DNA from: Glaciihabitans sp.
GTDB taxonomy: Bacteria > Actinomycetota > Actinomycetes > Actinomycetales > Microbacteriaceae
DNA length: 64,000 nucleotides
Assembly: GCA_025464095.1 (NCBI GenBank)
Contig: JAODMF010000004.1
Coordinates: 345,575 to 409,574, forward strand
Direction of reading: 5' to 3'
In this document: in pieces, positions 62,439 through 64,000 of the stretch
How positions within the stretch are numbered: the stretch's first letter is position 1
Layout: every line of letters starts with the position of its first letter
Translations under genes and position numbers: made by a program
The notes under the pieces: model-generated
Told to the model about the DNA's origin: nothing
What the model saw: the letters and a program-made list of their open reading frames with translations, nothing else
The model's database searches: none

Positions 62439-63725
62439 TTGACAGACGTCTCGCACGGCGAGCGCTCGAAAAGCGCTCGGCTCCGCATCGTCATCGGCTC
62501 AGACACCTTCGCTCCGGAGATCAACGGTGCCGCGATTTTCACCTCGCGCCTCGCCGCTGGTCTCTCTAACCGCGGGCACGATGTTCACGTCATCGCGGCT
62601 GCCGCGAGCCGCAAGCACGGTACGTGGAAAGAGTCGCACGAGGGTGGCGAGTTCACCGTGCACCGCCTCAAGAGCTGGCGTTGGTACCCGCACCCGTGGC
62701 TCCGGTTCGCGCTGCCGTGGCAGGTGGAGCGTAACTGCGCGCGCATCCTGGATGAGGTGAAGCCGGATGTCGTGCACCACCAGTCCCACATCGTGATCGG
62801 CAAGGGCCTCTCCGACCAGGCGTACAAGCGCGGAATCCGCATTATCGGCACGAACCACTTCATGCCGGAGAACCTGCTGGAGTTCACCCTCATCCCGAAG
62901 AGGTTCCACCCGCCGGCGGTCGCCGCCGCCTGGCGCGCAGCGGAGAGGGTCTATGCGCACGCCGAGGCGGTCACGTCTCCGACGCGGCGCGCGGCGGAGT
63001 TCCTTGAGGCGTCGACCAACGTGCGCAATGTGCACGCCATCTCGTGTGGCATCGACATGTCGCACTACACGCCCAGTTTTGAGCCGCGAACCGAGAACCT
63101 CATCGTTTTCGTCGGCCGTGTGACGGGTGAGAAGCAGCTCGACAAGCTGGTTGCGGCGATGGCGCTGCTCGACCCCGCGCTCGACGCTCGCCTCGAAATA
63201 GTCGGAGGCGGCGACGTCGAGGCCGCCCTGAGTGCTCAGGCGGCTCGGCTCGGCATTTCCGACCGGGTGAAGATCTCGGGATACGTGACGACCGAGTACC
63301 TTCGCGGCGCGCTGACCCGGGCATCCGTGTTCGCGATGCCATCGATCGCGGAGCTGCAGAGCATCGCAACGATGGAGGCGATGGCGTCGGGCCTTCCGAT
63401 CGTCGGGGCGAACGCGATGGCGCTGCCGCACCTCATCCACCATGGCGAGAACGGGTACCTGTTCGAGCCGGGCGACGTGCAGGGGCTCGCCGATCGGCTC
63501 ACCGACGTGCTGACCATGCCCCAGGACGAGCTGGACAAGTTCAAGCGCGAGAGCCTCAAAATCGTCGAGGCCCACGACATCCAAAAAACCCTGGACACGT
63601 TCGAGGCGCTCTACCGTGGCGAGACCGTCGCAGATCCTGTGGTGGATGACGTGCCCCGCCTGGTTGTGCCTCGCGCCACACTGCGCGAACGCATCACCAA
63701 CCGCCTCCGCGGTTCGGACGACTAA
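62439..63725 (+). CDS. Glycosyltransferase family 4 protein
   Basis: 428 residues from TTG 62439, with AAGGGAACC upstream. The GT-B fold has an N-terminal domain starting RIVIGSDTFAPEINGAAIFTSRLAAGLSNRGHDVHVIA and a C-terminal donor-binding domain with FVGRVTGEKQLDKLVAA and the EX7E motif region EAMASGLPIVGANAMALPHLIHHGENGYLF. It resembles actinobacterial mannosyltransferases of the PimB/MgtA type; the acceptor cannot be told. No membrane anchor is seen. Confidence 0.9.
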   Translation: MTDVSHGERSKSARLRIVIGSDTFAPEINGAAIFTSRLAAGLSNRGHDVHVIAAAASRKHGTWKESHEGGEFTVHRLKSWRWYPHPWLRFALPWQVERNCARILDEVKPDVVHHQSHIVIGKGLSDQAYKRGIRIIGTNHFMPENLLEFTLIPKRFHPPAVAAAWRAAERVYAHAEAVTSPTRRAAEFLEASTNVRNVHAISCGIDMSHYTPSFEPRTENLIVFVGRVTGEKQLDKLVAAMALLDPALDARLEIVGGGDVEAALSAQAARLGISDRVKISGYVTTEYLRGALTRASVFAMPSIAELQSIATMEAMASGLPIVGANAMALPHLIHHGENGYLFEPGDVQGLADRLTDVLTMPQDELDKFKRESLKIVEAHDIQKTLDTFEALYRGETVADPVVDDVPRLVVPRATLRERITNRLRGSDD

Positions 63726-63846
63726 GCCCGCGGCTCAATCCCGTCGAGGTGGTGCGCTCACCTCACCAACGACACCGCCGCGTCGCGATACCCTATTCAC
63801 GCCGCGCCAACGCTGCCGCGGCGCTTGCCGCGCTTGGCGTCGGCAC

Positions 63847-63920
63847 GGGGCGGTAGCTCAGCTGGTTAGAGCAGCGGACTCATAATCCGTCGGTCATGGG
63901 TTCAAGTCCCATCCGCCCTA
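63847..63920 (+). tRNA. tRNA with anticodon CAU, probably elongator tRNA-Met
   Basis: 74 bases. The acceptor GGGGCGG pairs with CCGCCCT (G1:U72), the D-arm is GCTC..GAGC, the anticodon loop CTCATAA, and the T-stem ATGGG/CCCAT with TTCAAGT. CCA is not encoded. Initiator tRNA is excluded because the first pair is not a mismatch; tRNA-Ile2 (lysidine-modified CAU) remains possible. Confidence 0.88.
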
Positions 63921-64000
63921 CAAAGTGGTGCTGAGCCGACGCGTGTTGCCGGTTGGGGAGGGCGAGAGCGACAACTGGTGTCGGGTCAGGCTGGCGCGGG

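Noticed and set aside
63847..63920. Reading the last tRNA as the initiator tRNA
   Set aside because: The first acceptor pair is G:U rather than the C:A mismatch of initiators, and the anticodon stem lacks the three G:C pairs.
63921..64000. Last 80 bases of the window searched for another gene start
   Set aside because: No start with ribosome site, tRNA or repeat is recognisable before the window ends.

Overview
This is a high-GC actinobacterial chromosome segment. Gene order and protein sequences point to the family Microbacteriaceae: rsmE-hit-phoH-ybeY-CNNM/CBS-era, then leuA, recO-uppS, glyS, dusB-dgt-dnaG. The AzlCD pair, the tRNA genes without encoded CCA, and many start codons placed exactly six bases after a TANNNT hexamer (leaderless transcripts) fit this. 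The genus cannot be named from the sequence alone. Almost all genes in the core part are ordinary housekeeping or transport genes.

Layout. 1-8448: a glycoside hydrolase family 3 enzyme (5' end outside the window) followed by a complete family-5 (Opp/Dpp-like) ABC importer, probably an oligosaccharide uptake and hydrolysis unit. 8771-13580: the rRNA/tRNA maintenance block rsmE to era. 13679-17794: a two-component system followed by a MacB/LolD-type ABC ATPase and an FtsX-like permease. 18071-23798: a PrmC-like methyltransferase, a leucine-codon leader peptide with hairpin, leuA, alr, ddl and a TRIC-type channel. 23925-34004: a foreign integrated element of about 10.1 kb flanked by a 17-bp direct repeat. 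33973-48983: recO, uppS, a LysR regulator divergent from a PLP enzyme, a Gfo/Idh/MocA oxidoreductase, glyS, an AbiEi/DUF559-like protein, a FrnE-like thiol oxidoreductase, a YbaK-like deacylase, dusB, dgt and dnaG. 49180-55535: a second family-5 ABC importer with one fused double ATPase and a third, degenerate ATPase. 55528-63920: a lactonase-like beta-propeller, a repeat-rich spacer, tRNA-Asn, a second two-component system with a SHOCT membrane protein, azlC-azlD, def, a DMT/NIPA-like transporter, a glycosyltransferase and a CAU-anticodon tRNA.

The integrated element sits in the first codons of recO. The native recO start (GTG 23916) is left behind at the left junction with a 46-residue chimeric ORF. 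The right junction supplies new start codons, so recO is still a complete reading frame. The serine integrase on the other strand starts at the same CATG tetramer as the new recO ATG. The element carries a frameshifted RepA-like ATPase next to an iteron-like TGACGCT array, a chain of overlapping small zinc-finger genes ending in an HNH nuclease, a small-terminase-like gene, a broken tape-measure gene and a HEPN-type (TIGR02391) protein. I see no large terminase, capsid or tail completion genes. It is either a decayed prophage or a phage-satellite-like island.

The most unusual sequence pattern outside the element is a family of about 98-bp dispersed elements, found at seven loci between 8.4 and 47.1 kb. 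Each has near-identical inverted arms (left arm core TTTCGGAAATTCAGGG) and an unrelated middle. They lie directly downstream of genes, never inside the integrated element. One locus (8461-8735) has expanded into tandem 44-bp units and another has become the C-terminus of a protein. They look like REPIN-type doublets, but no transposase that could move them is in the window.
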